DNA of 60,000 nucleotides from Symsagittifera roscoffensis. Taxonomy: Eukaryota; Xenacoelomorpha; Acoela; Convolutidae. Shown in pieces: positions 24,870 to 35,735 of the stretch. Every line of letters begins with the position of its first letter. Positions within the stretch are counted from its first letter, which is position 1. Made by a program: the position numbers and the translations under genes. The DNA lies in contig NC_087071.1 in the NCBI RefSeq assembly GCF_963678635.1, forward strand, positions 29,688,141-29,748,140, in the 5' to 3' direction. The notes beneath the pieces were generated by a model. It had not been told where the DNA came from, did no database searches, and saw only the letters and a list, made by a program, of their open reading frames with translations.

Positions 24870-25340
24870 TTCGAAAGGCTTGAGTGGAGTGTTTATTTAG
24901 AATTTTCCAGCCTGCGTGATTGTTTTTAGTCAGCTAAGAGAAATGTTTGTTTTGTGGTGATATGAAGGAACTTGAGCAGTCTCTCGAAACTATTTCACTA
25001 TTTCCTCTAAATACAGAGTTTTTCGGTTTTAGTTTTCAGGACCAATAGTGTTTAAAACTTAAATAAGGATAGGATCTTGTACGATAAATAAAGTTTGTTG
25101 GTTGCCAGGACCGTCCTGCTTCCCAGCAGTTTTTGAGTATAAGAGAAAAAATTTTATTTTGAGAAAACGACAATTGAAGTCAGAAAAGAAATTTTGTCTC
25201 AGGGTATATCCTCATAGGGAATTTTAACAGGAATGTCAGGAGACTGTAGCGACAATGCATGATGTCTTTTATAGCACGTAGTGAATTGACTTGTTGGGAT
25301 AAAAAAAGTTTTTGATGTGGTTTTGCAAGATTTTTTCTCA
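24870..25340 (+). repeat. family U, conserved 3' non-coding tail
   Basis: Nucleotide similarity with the complement of about 49650-49220. Shared words in order are GGCTTGAGTGGAGTG / GCTTGAGCGGAGAG, TTTGTGGTGATATGAA / TTTGTGGTGACATGAA, CAGGACCGTCCTGC / CAGGATTGTCCTGC, and AGCACGTAGTGAATTGA / AGCACATAGTGAGCTGA. No frame is conserved, so this is probably a 3' untranslated or terminal part of the repeat. The CAGGAyyGTCCTGC word is itself near-palindromic. Confidence 0.65.
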
Positions 25341-25406
25341 TGACACTGTACCAATTAGAGGCGATACTTCACGTTTAATGGAGACATTGATCGCGATGTC
25401 CCGGGA

Positions 25407-25850
25407 GTGGGTGCCATTACAACCAAGAGGGCCGTTGATTTTTTGTTCACGAGAAGACAGTCGCAAGATACGTTGAAAAAAAAACAATTTACAACGTTAG
25501 TCATGCTCAGAACCGAAAAAGTATGGTACTTTCAAGAATACGGAAATAAAGCTAAAATTTCGATAACAGCGTGCATGACACGTAAAGCTTTTGTTTCTGC
25601 GAAATCCGAGAATGCGCCAAAAATCAGAACTACGATTTTCGCTGTGAAAAAACGACAACAGATTTTGAAAAACAATCACAAGAACTCAAAACAAGATCGA
25701 GAGGATTTTTTGACGAATGAAACTCTTCGAATTGCAACGGTTGTACAGTTACATTCTTTGCTGAAAAAATTTCACAAATTGGGAAGCCTAAGGATACGAT
25801 TTACTACCCTTTCTGGTAGTAAAGAAGGATCTTCTTCGACGAAGACCTAG
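25407..25850 (+). CDS. unrecognised open frame, 147 codons
   Basis: The longest continuous frame in the window. It does not begin with ATG: the first listed codon is GTG, and the first in-frame ATG is at about 25503. The product would be strongly basic (many Lys, Arg, Asn, Gln), with stretches such as KKRQQILKNNHKNSKQDRED and a Ser/Thr/Gly/Lys tail. It lies directly after the family U 3' tail and before the decayed Gypsy region. It may be chance in A-rich DNA, or the start of the Gypsy element's Gag. No known domain was seen and no function is offered. Confidence 0.25.
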   Translation: MGAITTKRAVDFLFTRRQSQDTLKKKQFTTLVMLRTEKVWYFQEYGNKAKISITACMTRKAFVSAKSENAPKIRTTIFAVKKRQQILKNNHKNSKQDREDFLTNETLRIATVVQLHSLLKKFHKLGSLRIRFTTLSGSKEGSSSTKT

Positions 25851-25859
25851 AAATTGGAA

Positions 25860-27640
25860 GAATCTCTCGCTAGATTGCAAATTTTTCGTTTACCAACTTT
25901 AAGCTACCTGGAAGGCCCTGAGCTTAACTTAAAAGCATTAAAATTCATTTTGAGATCATGAGAAGCTAGGAGTGGAGCAAAAAGCTCACTCTGTCTCTGA
26001 TGGATAGCATGGTTTTCTCTATTGTACAAAAAGAATCAGAACATAGTGATTTAATCTAACGAGAATCACATTGAATTGACTATGGTAGAGACGATTTAAA
26101 GCACTAAAGCTCTATTTAGACGCTATTCAATCGTTTTAGGACCAGGCTTTATTTTCCGTCAGTAAGTACTTCCGAGCAAATGTTACAAACCTACTATAAG
26201 CACAAAGTTTCACCAAGATTACATTTAAAGCGTTAAAACAAACCACACTCGACGCAGCAGCCCAAAAAATTATTTTTAGACTTAAAAATTGAAACAAAAT
26301 CGGTTTACAAAAAAGACTTGACAATTGTTTGTTTTCGAAAAACTGAGCAGCAATAGAAAGTTTTGTTCAATGAAATCTGCAGATAACAAAACGAAACAAT
26401 AAAGCACCTAGCTGTAAGTGCAGAAAACAGAATTGCGAACAAGCAACACAATCAAGAAAACGCACCACATCCCTCAAGTTTTCGCAAACTAGATCTTCAT
26501 TTTAGAAAATTAGTAGACAAACTAGAAGAGACAGAAGTTTCAAAGAAATTAGAAGAATCAGAAAATATATTCAAAGAAGAAAAACAGATGTCAATGATAT
26601 AAACTACTTTGAATGTACTAGCCAAAAAATCCCACATATACTTAATTTATACGACAAAAACCCAAATTTAAGATCCACAAACCACAAGAAAAATATCAGC
26701 TTTCAACCCTCAGATCTCGACGCCGGTGAAGATCAATTTTACAAAATTATGGAAAAATCAAACGGAAACAACAAACAACAAAAAACAACTGAGAACGGCA
26801 AACTTCTCAATAAATTCCTAACAGAGATATTTATCTATAAATTTAGAAAATAATGTTAGAAGAGTTACGTTTTTTGCTAATATTATATCAACAATTAACA
26901 AATTAAAGAGTAAATAACAAATCAAAAATTAATATACACGAAAACATAATTCTTTATTGACATTTTTTCAAAGACGTCATAAGCAACTGCCGTTCTTTCA
27001 CTTATCTACGACAGTTACATCAAGGACAGAAATTATTTGAAACCTGTTACTGGATACATTTAAAACTTTTCAAAATCTCACTTGCATCAAACCGCCAATA
27101 GACAAAATCCGCAAAAATTACAATTGTTCTGACCTTGAGTTTCACTTCACATATCTTTTTGCGTAACAAACTCCACAAAAACTCAAATGATAAAATCCTG
27201 ATGAAATCGATCTGCATCTAATTGACAAATCAATATATAAAATCACTCTTCCTACAGGTTTCTTAGATTAGTGTAATCAACTATCACTCTACATCCACTT
27301 CACGAAAAGTATTTAGAGTAGATAAAATTTTAAAACTATACAAAAATTACCACTACTTTATATAAGATGAAAAGTTATCTAATAGAACATCACTAAAAAC
27401 CCGAAGTTGAATATACATTACTTCACAAAAAACATCATATTCTAAAATCACATTCGTAATCTCAAAGTACACATCAGATAAACAAACATCCTCAACTATA
27501 ATTAATTTTCAGCAATCAAAATCAATCGGAACGAATTTGAAAACTCTAGCAAACACAAATTTAAATTATTCCATTTTAAATGCAGCATCAAAAATTGAAG
27601 TAGACAAAATTTAAGAAGAAACTACAGCTTCCACTAAAAC
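25860..27640 (+). pseudogene. A-rich 5' part of a decayed Gypsy element
   Basis: The plus strand is strikingly A-rich and G-poor, like the sense strand of the integrase-bearing element at 11-17.6 kb. A Lys/Glu-rich reading near 26470-26600 (LDLHFRKLVDKLEETEVSKK) resembles a charged helical Gag-like stretch. Stops are very frequent. The identity depends on the RT-like remnant immediately 3'. Confidence 0.3.
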
Positions 27641-28420
27641 CAGATTCGTTTCTGAAAAACCAAAGCGCTTGTAAATTACCTAAGCAAATACACGATAAAT
27701 TGAAAAGACTCTTAAATATTCTTGAACAAAACAAAATCATTTCACCAGTAAACAAGGATCAACAGCCAAAAAGTATTGCCTCCATTAATCCACAAGCAAA
27801 ATGAGAATCACTAAGGATGATACTCGACCCAAGATGTCCAAGTTCACTCACTGAGGAATCAAGAAAACAATTGACCAATTGAACTAATCAATAGACAATA
27901 CTATATCACTGCCGACAAGAATTCTGTATGAAATCAAACGCCCTAGATGAACACTGACGACGATTAACACAAGTTATCATAGGAAGTCCAAATATTAATA
28001 GAACAGGTTATTTTGTGGAATGTAAATAGGACCAGCTGCTTTTTCAGCATTCATGAGCAAAATATTTTGAACTTAAGTTCTAGTCAAAAATAATGTGCAT
28101 ACCTTATATATTTATAGAATATGTTTGCAATCATTCACAAACAAAAACTGATTCACAAAAAAAAATAGCAAAATCTACCAAATGAAAAAAAAACTTGAAA
28201 GCAGCCCCAAATGAATCACATTTTTTTCAAACACGAGTTAAATTTTCAGGAAATTGTACCTGAGGAAAAACTATACCATCATTAAATAATATATATTTAA
28301 AATGCAACTGTATCTCAAATCAATTTACAACATTTAAAGAAACCTATCAGCGAACAAATTGCAAACAAAACTCACAATCGAACTCAACATTTTATGCTAT
28401 TGAAACCTCTATATTTAAAC
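27640..28420 (+). pseudogene. Ty3/Gypsy reverse transcriptase remnant
   Basis: In shifting frames the plus strand recalls, in the correct order, the parts of a Gypsy RT: a RFVSEKPKRL-like entry (about 27640), a KDDTRP stretch (about 27810), GPAAFSAFMSKIF (about 28028-28066, the APAxFxxxM box), a degraded YxDD position (IPYIFIEYV, about 28098-28125), and an FFKHELNFQEIV stretch (about 28222-28260, the fingers-to-connection LGHxV area). The catalytic Asp pair is lost. Dozens of stops and indels make this a fossil. Individual motifs are weak; the order and spacing carry the call. Confidence 0.45.
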
Positions 28421-30490
28421 TTCAATATTTCATTTTTCTCACCTGATTTTTCTGAGAAACACAAAAAAAAACATTGACCATTTTCAAAAAAAATTGAGAA
28501 AAAAATCTGGAGACCTCTCGGATAAACGAAATTCTGATTGCTCATCTCGAAGCAATCTGACTCAAATTTTATAGACTTTCTCTACATTCTCTCTAAAAAT
28601 TCAATAATTTTTCTCAGACTTTTCATTTTCCTTTTCAAGAAACCTTTAGACTTCTTAGTAAAAAAATGTCCTATCTTTTTGTATACAGTTTTCAGTTTTG
28701 TTGAACCTTTTTATTACTAATTCTGTCCTTTTCCAAAATTCTTAACCACTTCCTCAGGCAAAAACTAACACTTACAAATTTCAACTTTTTTTAATAATAA
28801 GATATCTTTTCGAATAAAAGAAGTATTTTTTTCTTTTTTTATATAAACCTCTCTAATACTGATAGTTTTCCTGAAACTAAGGATACCAATGTCTAAGAAG
28901 AGCGCTAGTTGTACTCTTGAGAGCAATCATCATCACATTATATTTTTTCATTTGACTAGGAATACCACCAAGAAATATCTCCTTCTGAAATACTTTCAAC
29001 ATCATACTTCGTGATCTTAATCAAACATGTTCCGAAAAAGTCCTTTATTTTCAAACCAGATCGAACTGGATAAATATTTCTATTCTTTTGAAACCAAAAA
29101 CAAGTTCTAATTAAAACCAATTGTAATTTTAAAAAGCACCAGATTTTCACTAATCAAATATAACCTATTTCAAAGAAATGGAAACAATCAAAAAGTACAA
29201 CTGACAAAAAACCAGGTACAAAAAAAAGTATATTTAAAAGAACCCCCCTATCTAAAAAATTCTCAGATATCTCTCCGCAAGTGGCCTAAACCACCAGAAA
29301 GGATATACTGAGCATGCACAATAGCGGGTCTCACAAACCGCGCTACTCAAAGCTTAGAACCATAGCACTCTTTTTTTACTATGAGTGGCTCTAGTGTGAG
29401 CAACTCTTAAAAACAAAACAGAACGAAATATGAAACATCTGCAAAAAGAAACTAACTAGTTCAAAATTAAAACTGATTACTGAAGTGCAGAAATAAATTT
29501 GTGAAAGATTTCACAGAGCTTATTATATGAGCAGCAAAAGGAGATGATTGCTTGACAACATTCCGACTCAGGAATGACAAGTCTATTGGTTTTGCATGTC
29601 GCAGTCTCAACCTTCTCTGGATATAAAGGAGTTGACGCCGGAGTTGACACCGGAAAAAAGGAATCCATCGATGTCAAATTCAGTATCTTTTCACCTGACA
29701 ATTCTCTCGGAAAATTCTCTCGCACTTAGTCTCGCTCTGAAGTATGAAGTCAATTCCTTACAATCAACTCTCTGTACATCACTACGATCTGTCTGAATTC
29801 ATGAAAATCCCTCATCGCAGACACATAAGAAAAAATAACTCTCTGAGCAACTTCTTCAAGAACTCAAGACGCTCAAAAATTACTCTATTTTGAATAACTC
29901 CGATTTTGAAAACTTCTTTTGGCCCCGAATGGTTGAAACCAGTTTGAAACTAGTTTTAATTAGTTTTTATTTAAAAAAACTTCACTGTAAAATTTTCAAA
30001 CAAACCAATCATGAGTCATGACTAAATTTTTTTAAGACGTGTAAAATGAATATCCAGTAGGTCAGAGAATTTGGAATACAGACTGAAATCAGTTGCCTGT
30101 TTTTTCTCCTCTAACTCTGCAATAAACCAATATACTGCTAGATCTAGTGAGACTATGAAGTATAAGAGTAAGACAAGGATTAATACTGGACTAAGGAGTT
30201 GAACGAGCCTATCGAGCCGGTGTATTCTATAAGGTTTACTCTATGATAAAATACTGTATGAGAAGGCCACCCCGGACCTTAATTCAATTTTCTCAATGTA
30301 TCTTTCACCTAAAGAAGAAAATTTCAGGAATCTCCGCTATGATTTTTTGCTAGGTATCTTACACTTAATGTTCGTTTTGCTTCTAATTGCTTCTTTCTTG
30401 CAAAATGACAGCACTGTAAGCATGCTGGTCAGATTTCTTGCTAGATATCTGCTGATTTTAATTACAAAAAAAATCAAGATTTTGTTTTTT
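28421..30490. other. A-rich non-coding DNA
   Basis: No gene recognised. Overlapping frames on both strands at 29477-29796 are short and without domains. Sequence at 29280-29410 includes AGTGGCCTAAACCACC and a repeated GCGGGTCTCACAAACCGCGC hairpin-like piece, which might belong to a retroelement end. I could not confirm an LTR. Confidence 0.45.
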
Positions 30491-30496
30491 TGTGAT

Positions 30497-30733
30497 ATAT
30501 TTCGCACTTTTAACGCGTAAGCGGGGATTTAATCCTTCTTAGAAATCGCTCCAAAATGGTTGAACTCTGTACTTTATATGGCGTGGTGGGGTGATGACTT
30601 TTTACAAAAAATCTCAAATTTAGCAGAAGTTTCGTTTTTTTCAATACTTTTAATTTTTTCTTGTTATTACTGCTCTATAGGCCTCAAAGGCAGTCATACG
30701 TTTGGGGCTTCGCCCTGATACGAGCAGGCTTGT
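30497..30733 (-). repeat. dispersed repeat M1, partial, inverted
   Basis: Matches 40760-41040 in the same orientation: AACGCGTAAGCGGGGATTTA, then ATATGGCGTGGTGGGG, then ACTGCTCTATAGGCCTC, then TTCGCCCTGATACGAGCAG. The 3' palindrome seen in other copies is missing. Confidence 0.8.
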
Positions 30734-30739
30734 TTAATT

Positions 30740-32010
30740 TTAGTTGAAAGTATTCCATAGTTAGCTCGAATATGCTCAGTTTTTGATGAACCAATAAACC
30801 TATTAGCTTACTAACAAATTTTCAAAAGCAAACAAGAGTAATAAAATGATCTGAAAAAGAACGGTTTTCGAAACTGTCACTTCCGGTTTCATGAGTTGGC
30901 TGCGACAAAATGAGTTCCATCCGGGATAATCTTGGGATAAATCTTTACTGTTGAGTACACAAACACACATCATTTAATTTTGAGTGGTGCTTTCATTAGA
31001 ACGAATTCTTTGGAATAGCACGTCATGGCATAGATCAATAAAAAACTCAACTAAAGAAAGGGTTAATATGTAGTGATTGAAATTGAGGTTTCTTCCGACA
31101 AAATTTGGCAGAATTGATTCAATTATGAGGCACCAGCAGATATCGATTCCTTTCTCGATTTAGTGGCCATATTTTTGTTAAATTGATTAACTCGGGTTAA
31201 TAAAATCCGAAGTTTGATTTGATATTTTTTGCGAGCTGGCTAGTTTTAAGTCACTAACGTTAAAAATGCCCGACGATTAGCGGCGCGCTGATGTTGACAG
31301 GCGGGATGATGGCCCCATACAAGCCTTTTCCGATAGGAAAAAATCGGATAAAACTTGCAGTAGAGAAAAGCCTTTCAGAAATGATAAAGCTAGTCAAAAT
31401 TGAAAAAAAAATTAAATTTTGAATTTGTGTGGCCCGATTTTTTCGATATATTATAGTGTATCTTGTAGTGGAAAAATATTTTGAATTTCAAGTTTGGATT
31501 TGCTCAAAATTTTTTAGATGATTTGGTTTCCTTGGTAACAACTTAGTTCAATTTAGTTTGAATTATATTGTCATCAAAAGTAATGGATTTTGTCATGCAA
31601 CAGTTCTGTTTTCAAAAAAATTTTGAGCATGAAAGTGGATTGAAACTAAAAATTCAGGAAACAAATTTTCTGAAAGTTGTTTTTTTTTACATCCGAAGAC
31701 TTTGGGCAGCACTGTAAAAACTGCTTGTCGTTCGATTTTCATAGATGGAAAATGTATGACATTTTTTTCCATACACTCCGTGCATGAAATTGCACAATGA
31801 GCATTTTTCTTTTTTGGAATTGTTTGATAAACTTTTTTTTGCGTATGGAGGTCAACCCGGGGTAATTAATTAAATGGCCTGAATTTTTTCAGAATATTTG
31901 CGCATGTATCCTAGAGCTCCAAAGTTTGGCTTTTTTGCCCTTTTTTGAACATACTTCCAAAATATTCAAAACTTATTTACTTTTTGGTTGAGTACATATT
32001 TCATACTCAT
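30740..32010. other. non-coding, with a repeat fragment at 31670-31870
   Basis: No coding signal. The part 31740-31870 (TTCCATACACTCCGTGCAT, GATAAACTTT, GGAGGTCAACCCGGGGT) resembles 44355-44465 (TTCCATACATTTGATGCAG, GATAAACTTT, GGATGTCAACCCGGGGT), so a mobile fragment is shared by both sites. Confidence 0.5.
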
Positions 32011-32014
32011 GTAT

Positions 32015-32320
32015 CTTTAGTCGGGTAATGCGACAACTCGCAAGAAAAGACAACTCGCAATGAAGTACAACTCGCATTAAAAGACAACTCGCAATATACT
32101 CACCGCCGCAGTCGCGCCAACGTGTTCCGAGCTTGCCAACAGCGGGTAGATTTTATACAAAATTGAGAGCCGGGTATCGCCGCAAAGCGGCGACGCGCGC
32201 TCAGGCCGTAAACCGCGAATATAAAATTCTAATTAGCTTCAAAAACTTGCGAGTTGTCACTTTCCTTAAATTTAGCGAGTTGTCTTTTTGTTGCGAGTTG
32301 TCGCCGTCCCTTTTAGTCGA
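32015..32320. mobile_element. foldback element with GCGAGTTGTC repeats
   Basis: The left side carries four copies of ACAACTCGCA (32033-32095). The right side carries three copies of the reverse complement, GCGAGTTGTC (32249-32258, 32275-32284, 32293-32302). Outer ends show TTTAGTCG and a shared GCGACAACTCGCAA. The GC-rich centre (CCGCAAAGCGGCGACGCGCG) differs sharply from the AT-rich surroundings. This fits a small non-autonomous foldback transposon. No coding capacity and no clear target duplication. Confidence 0.65.
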
Positions 32321-33160
32321 TATGTTTTCAAGGAGTAGTCGCTATTTGAAAAAAAAAACTTCGTGTAGAAAAAAAAGGCTAGATATATTTCAGTTAGTTT
32401 CACTGTTTGATCAAAATTAGGCTCTCAGTTTTTCAGGCTGTTTCGTTTCACGTCAATATTGCTTCAATAACAACTGCACAATTGCTTTTCGCTCACATGA
32501 AAGTTTTATAATAAAGAACAAGTTTTTGTAGGATACATAAAGTGTTTCAGGGATAGTTTTGAGTTTCTACACCTGATTTAACATTGAAAATTTTTTATTT
32601 ACGTCTAAAACAGACTGGGATGTTGCTGTTTGTAGCTAATCCATTACGAAACCAAACTGTGCACAGGATAGTCGCACATTTTGGTGTGTGTAGGTCTCTG
32701 GAATCCTTATACCAAGTCTTTAAACAAACTTTTCGGTTCAATCAGAATCAGTAGAACATTTTCTTGAGACTGTTTTTCCACAAAACTGAAGTCATTATTA
32801 GCAGAAAATGAATCAAGCCTGTCAATTTCGCGCTGCGAAAAAAATGGTGTGTACTGTTTTGTAAACCGGTATTTGAAAAATTTTAAAATTTTTCCGATTT
32901 TCAATGGGCTCAAGTTAATTTAAGTGGCCTGGAGTTTTTCGTAATTTTGTTAGGTTTTTTGTACTTAGTTTGATTGTTTTCCTCTCTTGTTTTTTGTACT
33001 CAGACTTAAGTGTTTTCCTCTCAATTCCGTATCTTCGTCATATAGACTTCACAGAGATATCTAAAATTATGAAAACATGGACTTTATTGGAGTCAGTTAA
33101 ACCGAACCAAAAACTATTGAAGACAAAAACAATTATTTTAAAATGATGTGTATAAGTCGT
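32321..33160. other. AT-rich non-coding DNA
   Basis: No supported gene. GTTTTCCTCTC TTGTTTTTTGTACT-type wording recurs near 32940-33020 as a ~45-bp imperfect direct repeat (TTTTTTGTACT ... TTTTCCTCTC). Confidence 0.4.
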
Positions 33161-33162
33161 CA

Positions 33163-33381
33163 CTAAGTATTCCCCAAAAAGTTGCCTTCTATGCAAAAGG
33201 AAACTACCCCACTCCAAAGTTCCAACAGGTAATGGAGCAGTCCAAACACGCCAGTAAAAATTAGATCCATTGCACACTGAATGGTTATTAGAACATAGTC
33301 GTGCGTATGCAGTTCCTCCACTTTCCAAACAGTCAGGACAAAATACAGATTGAATAGAATGACCAGAATTGCCATAGGACC
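33163..33381 (-). CDS. class A GPCR, exon with TM1, TM2 and start of TM3
   Basis: The minus strand reads a clean acceptor (TTTTTGTTGTGTAG/G at 33382), then GPMAILVILFNLYFVLTVW for TM1, KVEELHTHDY for intracellular loop 1, ITIQCAMDLIFTGVFGLL for TM2, and LELWSGVVSFCIEG for extracellular loop 1 and the TM3 start. Landmark spacing matches the rhodopsin family exactly: the TM1 Asn to the TM2 Asp is 28 residues, LHT sits where LRT is usual, and the loop Trp is 7 residues before the TM3 Cys. The frame stops 9 residues after that Cys, so an exon boundary must lie there. TM3-TM4 of the right kind occur on the same strand at 1911-2136. An upstream N-terminal exon is implied by the acceptor but was not found. 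Ligand unknown. Confidence 0.65.
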   Translation of the reverse strand, partial: GPMAILVILFNLYFVLTVWKVEELHTHDYVLITIQCAMDLIFTGVFGLLHYLLELWSGVVSFCIEGNFLGNT

Positions 33382-33519
33382 CTACACAACAAAAATTATA
33401 TTAGAATTCTCCTTCCCCAAATAGTACCTGTTAAATATCCGTTCTAGCAAAAGAAACGGCTGAACATTACGTTTAATTTCAAACTAGTTCAAGTACAATC
33501 TGATATATATTGGTGGAGC

Positions 33520-33965
33520 GGATTTGGGGGAGGAGGCGGGGAGGCGTCCGTCCCCCCCCCCCCCCCTCTCCTCAGGATTTGACTCCCTGCCGACCCAAAG
33601 GGTTCCCCTTTGCACAATTTTGAGGTATCCATTTTTGGCTGACTGACCCTAAAAATTTTCTACAGGCGCTTTTAACGCCTTTATATTAGTTTTGAGGGGG
33701 GTTGCGCGCCAAAAAAACGCTTATTTTTGGTGAAAGTTTTCCAAAAAATGCCTCAAAATGCATTTTTTGGCATGTTTTTTTTTTCAAACTATTGCCTGCG
33801 GCGCAGAAAATTTGGCCTAAAATAGGGGGTCTTTTTAGTGTTTTGGCAGAGCTGGGAAGATCAATTTGGTCGACCTAAAAAAAAGGTCGCTAAAATTTTT
33901 AAATAATTTTTGAAAATCCGCAAAAGCGCCCCCCCCCCTCTCGAGAAAATCCTAAATCCTCCCCT
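33520..33965. repeat. C/G-tract-bounded repeat-like segment
   Basis: Bounded by a 15-C run (33552-33566) and a second C-rich run (33930-33939). The outer left GGGGGAGGAGG and the outer right CCTCCCCTGA are roughly inverted. The interior is G/T-rich with no frame. It looks like a small mobile insertion with low-complexity ends, but no target duplication is visible. Confidence 0.35.
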
Positions 33966-34550
33966 GATTGGGGTTTTGCTGAAAAGATATGATTTGTATG
34001 ATATGATATACAGAAAACAATCGTTTCAAGCTGTGAGTTTTAGCTCATTCACCCTATGGTGTTTGGCTTGCTAGCTTTCTAATACCATGAGAATTTTTTT
34101 TTATAGCATCGATATAAAGTACTGGAAGGTTTTATAATTTTTACATGTTAAACTCAATGTTTTAATTTTCACCCACGTTCGTTGTTTTAGATTTACAGCA
34201 AAAGAGACCTGGAAAAGGACCAGGTTTGATATTTCGGTAATCAAAACGGAGTTTTTAAACCTAGAACCCAATTTAAATGGATATTTTGAGCGTTAATATA
34301 CGTTACGATTTTCTCCGGTTCAAGTTATTGTTTTCGGTGTAATATCGACTTTTTCGACGTTAGAACTTGAAGTTCAGAGCTGTTGCAGTAGAAAAACATT
34401 ACTGTTCCAGTACTGTGCCAGCGTCAATTTATCTCTGGCCAGTGATAAACCAGCGATGAAAAACAGCTTTGATACAGTGATAAACCAGGGATCTCTTTAA
34501 CTATATCCCCCCTATGGTACCTACCAACGAACCTCCACCCTAAGGAAACA
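33966..34550. other. non-coding DNA
   Basis: No gene or repeat recognised. The first unit of the 91-bp array begins at its right edge. Confidence 0.4.
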
Positions 34551-34551
34551 A

Positions 34552-35735
34552 GACTGCTCGTATGGGGGCGAAGCACTGATTGTCCCGACTGCCTTTTAAG
34601 GTCTATGGAGCAGTAATAACATGAAAAAACTGACTGCAGCAAGACTGCTCGTATCAGAGCGAAGCTCTGAATGTCCCGACTGGCGTTTAAGGTCTATGGA
34701 GCAGTAATGACATGAAAAAATTGACTGTGACAAAACTGCTCGTATCAGAGCGAAGCTCTGAATGTCCCGACTGGCGTTTAAGGTCTATCGAGCAGTAATA
34801 ACATGAAAAAACTGACTGCAGCAAGACTGCTCGTATCAGAGCGAAGCTCTGAATGTCCCGACTGGCGTTTAAGGTCTATGGAGCAGTAATAACATGAAAA
34901 AATTGACTGTAACAAGTCTGCTCGTATCAGAGCGAAGCCCTGAATGTCCCGACTGGCGTTTAAGGTCTATGGAGCAGTAATGACATGAAAAAATTGACTG
35001 TGACAAGACTGCTCGTATCAGAGCGAAGCCCTGAATGTCCCGACTGGCCTTTAAGGTCTATGGAGCAGTGATAACATAAAAAAATTGACTGTAACAAGTC
35101 TGCTCGTATCAGAGCAAAGCCCTGAATGTCCCGACTGGCGTTTAAGGTCTATGGAGCAGTAATAACATGAAAAAATTGACTGTAACAAGTCTGCTCGTAT
35201 CAGAGCGAAGCTCTGAATGTCCCGACTGGCGTTTAAGGTCTATGGAGCAGTAATAACATGAAAAAATTGACTGTAACAAGTCTGCTCGTATCAGAGCGAA
35301 GCCCTGAATGTCCCGACTGGCGTTTAAGGTCTATGGAGCAGTAATAACATGAAAAAATTGACTGTAACAAGTCTGCCCGTATCAGAGCGAAGCTCTGAAT
35401 GTCCCGACTGGCGTTTAAGGTCTATGGAGCAGTAATAACATGAAAAAATTGACTGTAACAAGTATGCTCGTATCAGAGCGAAGCCCTGAATGTCCCGACT
35501 GGCGTTTAAGGTCTATGGAGCAGTAATGACATGAAAAAATTGACTGTGACAAGACTGCTCGTATCAGAGCGAAGCCCTGAATGTCCCGACTGGCGTTCAG
35601 GTCTATGGAGCAGTAATAACATGAAAAAACTGACTGTAACAAGACTGCTCGTATCAGAGCAAAGCTCTGAAGGTTTCGACTGCCTTTCAAGGTCTATGGA
35701 GCATAATAACATGAAAAAAAATGCAATAAAAAATT
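34552..35735 (+). repeat. ~91-bp tandem array, 13 units, structured unit
   Basis: Thirteen head-to-tail units start at GACTGCTCG near 34552, 34643, 34732, 34824, 34917, 35007, 35099, 35191, 35283, 35374, 35464, 35555 and 35645. Each unit contains an inner hairpin (TCAGAGC-GAA-GCTCTGA or a variant) enclosed by ACTGCTC ... GAGCAGT, followed by an AT-rich linker with ACATGAAAAAATTGACTG. The first and last units are the most diverged. The same unit occurs singly inside M1 copies at 30.7, 36.3 and 41.0 kb, so the array is an expansion within one M1 element. Open frames across it are by-products of the repeat. Confidence 0.95.

Larger units (their letters stand above)
17820..25340 (+). pseudogene. 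family U, plus-strand copy (unknown, decayed)
   Basis: About 7 kb of purine-rich sense strand, sharply different from the T/G-rich block on its left. It carries a chain of short open stretches that shift between frames. The same chain occurs in the same order on the minus strand at 49.2-60 kb, where the protein-level similarity is clear. Examples are AMDASEQDPAMIAKIHTFI (20454 on) versus GMDAFEQGPPMIARIHVYI (complement of about 57945-57890), and DQSRLTIDGTHFDS versus DQSRFTTDGNHFDS. Conservation at protein level in two diverged copies implies a once-functional long coding sequence of roughly 2,000 residues or more. I recognise no RT, integrase, transposase, protease or helicase motif. It could be a mobile element's non-enzymatic protein or an expanded host gene family now decaying. 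Confidence 0.6.

Noticed and set aside
29280-29410. tRNA or small RNA gene
   Set aside because: Short complementary words are present but no full cloverleaf or conserved T-loop/box sequences could be laid out.
34552-35735. CRISPR-like array
   Set aside because: Units are contiguous and near-identical throughout, with no unique spacers, and the DNA is eukaryotic.
34552-35735. Hammerhead or other self-cleaving ribozyme in the 91-bp unit
   Set aside because: The unit has hairpins and a tandem layout typical of satellite ribozymes, but no hammerhead core (CTGATGA plus GAAA) is present.
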